A stretch of DNA of 7,092 nucleotides from assembly GCA_905372205.1 (NCBI GenBank), contig CAJPOH010000043.1, positions 1 to 7,092 of the forward strand, read 5' to 3'. Positions within the stretch are counted from its first letter, which is position 1, and each line of letters starts with the position of its first letter. Origin of the DNA: an uncultured Treponema sp. (GTDB lineage Bacteria > Spirochaetota > Spirochaetia > Treponematales > Treponemataceae). Under the pieces are notes generated by a model that saw only the letters and a list, made by a program, of their open reading frames with translations, was not told where the DNA came from and ran no database searches. Positions 6,131 to 7,092 of this stretch are shown here, in pieces. Both the position numbers and the translations under genes were made by a program.

Positions 6131-6766
6131 CTATAACTTAAAACTCATCCCAACTTTAAGCGAAAATCTATTTATTGATTCCGCATTAACACCTATTCCT
6201 TCTGTAAATCCTACACCATCACTTAGAGAAACATTAATTCCTAAGTTATCCTTAAAGAAATAAGAATAATCAAATCGCATAGCAAAAGCACCATACTCCA
6301 TGATAGTGCCATAAGCTCCTTGGAAACCTAAGCCAAAACCTATTCGATGTGCCCCAATTTTTCCCGAATAACCAAATAACAATTCAAAAGTATAGGCGAG
6401 TGCAGGGTATTTTACATATCTTTCTGACCCATAGTGATTTCTACTACTAGTAGAGCCTTCTGCAGTTCCAAAAAGAAAAGCATTATTGAAATATAAAGCA
6501 AAACCATTAGATCGCAAATACATATAGTCTAAACCTAGATAACCGGTGTTTGCAATGATAAAACTATCATATCCAATAGATGGAATCAAAAAATGAGTGC
6601 TAGAATAACTTCTCTTTTGCCCAGTTTTTTGAGTGCTTCCAATAATAGATTGGTACTTTCCCTTCGGAATAAAAGAAAAAGCTTCGCTTTTGAATCGGAC
6701 ACCTTCGCTATAAGAAAAAGAGAGTGCAATAAGTAAAAAACCTATTGCAAAAGTATTTTTCTTCAT
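6131..6766 (-). CDS. Putative outer-membrane beta-barrel protein
   Basis: Read from Met at 6766 the product has 211 residues. It starts with a signal peptide, MKKNTFAIGFLLIALSFSYS, before EGVRF. The mature part is rich in Tyr, Phe and Gly and alternates hydrophobic and polar residues in stretches such as GYLGLDYMYL, GFALYFNNAFLF, HRIGFGLGFQGAYG, AFAMRFDYSYFF and LGINVSLSDGVGF, ending FSLKVGMSFKL, consistent with a small barrel of about eight strands. The last residue is Leu rather than the common Phe. An in-frame ATG at 6805 would add 13 residues (MNIWILRRLRIYK); I prefer 6766 because AAGGA (6775-6779) precedes it at eight bases and the signal peptide starts there. An even better AAGGAGG (6782-6788) is 15 bases away. 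It is located between a small gene and a lipoprotein gene on the same strand. I do not recognise the exact family. Confidence 0.75.
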   Translation of the reverse strand: MKKNTFAIGFLLIALSFSYSEGVRFKSEAFSFIPKGKYQSIIGSTQKTGQKRSYSSTHFLIPSIGYDSFIIANTGYLGLDYMYLRSNGFALYFNNAFLFGTAEGSTSSRNHYGSERYVKYPALAYTFELLFGYSGKIGAHRIGFGLGFQGAYGTIMEYGAFAMRFDYSYFFKDNLGINVSLSDGVGFTEGIGVNAESINRFSLKVGMSFKL

Positions 6767-6815
6767 TTTATAAATCCTTAACCTCCTTAAAATCCAAATA
6801 TTCACCTTAATCTAA

Positions 6816-6959
6816 TCATTTATTTTTATGATTATTTGGGTTTAATTGCTTGCCACGATTACCATGCACTTGTGAGTATTGTTTATTTACACCATCCATA
6901 CCCTTGTTTGCATTTTGCTGGTTTGAAGCATTATCACAAGGTTTAATTTTGCCACTCAT
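6816..6959 (-). CDS. 47-residue Asn/Gln-rich small protein
   Basis: This short reading frame runs from ATG at 6959 to TGA at 6816. It has a textbook Shine-Dalgarno, AAGGAGG (6967-6973), seven bases before the ATG. The product is hydrophilic, without a signal peptide, with NQQNANKG (13-20), then GVNKQYSQVHGNRGKQLNPNNH (23-44 in part). I recall many short bacterial proteins of unknown function that share the ending NRxxQLNPN, but this is memory, not a search. It is the first gene after a promoter carrying a G10 tract and is followed after 49 bases by the beta-barrel gene on the same strand, so it may head that operon. It has a single Cys at position 8. Function unknown. Confidence 0.7.
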   Translation of the reverse strand: MSGKIKPCDNASNQQNANKGMDGVNKQYSQVHGNRGKQLNPNNHKNK

Positions 6960-7035
6960 ATAAATACCTCCTTATTTTATATTTTGTGATTTCATATCCT
7001 ACCATCCTATAATCTATGACTCACAATGAACTTAT

Positions 7036-7062
7036 ATCATACCCCCCCCCCTTATGTGTCAA
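7036..7062 (-). promoter_or_regulatory. Promoter with G10 tract in the -35/-10 spacer
   Basis: On the minus strand TTGACA (7062-7057) is a perfect -35 and TATGAT (7041-7036) a five-of-six -10. The spacer is CATAA plus ten G, 15 bases in all, two short of optimal. A second -10 candidate, TATAAG (7036-7031), would give a 20-base spacer. Transcription would start near 7029 and give a leader of about 70 bases before the 47-residue gene. Gain or loss of G residues would move spacing toward or away from 17 bases, so strength should vary by slippage. Confidence 0.65.
7042..7051. repeat. Homopolymer tract C10 (G10 on the minus strand)
   Basis: Ten uninterrupted C residues stand out in an AT-rich background where no other G or C run of this kind occurs in the window. 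Tracts of this length are prone to slipped-strand mispairing. It lies wholly inside the promoter spacer of the minus-strand cluster. Confidence 0.95.
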
Positions 7063-7092
7063 GAGGTGGGTTTTGTAGTAATTAGATAGAAA

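Noticed and set aside
6805..6819. Mini-frame MIRLR starting at ATG 6819 overlapping the stop of the 47-residue gene
   Set aside because: Five codons without its own ribosome site; probably chance.

Overview
The window is AT-rich chromosomal DNA from a host-associated spirochaete, most likely a Treponema. This is inferred from overall character: a divergent formate-tetrahydrofolate ligase, a secreted beta-helix protein, a lipoprotein with a loose spirochaetal lipobox, a small outer-membrane-barrel candidate, and a homopolymeric G tract inside a promoter, a device known from T. pallidum outer-membrane genes. No genus-level marker was searched, so the assignment is an inference.

Layout, left to right. 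At 16-1299 (+) is a TldE/PmbA-family protein; its partner tldD probably lies just off the left edge. A 258-base convergent gap (1300-1557) holds a start-less ORF that looks like a decayed small secreted protein, an 11-bp hairpin and an 8-bp inverted repeat. At 1558-2868 (-) is a secreted right-handed beta-helix protein. It diverges from fhs (3182-4846, +), which encodes formate-tetrahydrofolate ligase. fhs has no visible Shine-Dalgarno and its promoter sits so close to the ATG that the mRNA may be leaderless.

The two intergenic regions flanking fhs (2869-3181 and 4847-5241) are filled with variants of one inverted-repeat family. Its right arm carries the word TTAATCAG, usually followed by a tail ending in CTTAA. 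Immediately after fhs this family is interleaved with a perfect 27-bp inverted repeat, giving a pseudoknot-like arrangement. This is followed by a three-helix small membrane protein (5242-5547, +) with its own promoter, and a strong bidirectional terminator (5560-5605).

The right side is a minus-strand cluster read from right to left: a 47-residue Asn/Gln-rich protein (6816-6959), a signal-peptide-bearing beta-barrel candidate (6131-6766) and a lipoprotein with a YbjQ-like pattern (5664-6122). The last two are tightly coupled (8-base gap). Upstream of the cluster is a promoter with a perfect TTGACA -35 and a TATGAT -10 separated by only 15 bases, ten of which are an uninterrupted G run. Slippage in that tract would change promoter spacing, so the cluster is a good candidate for phase-variable expression of a surface protein. 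That, and the composite repeats around fhs, are the most interesting parts of the window.
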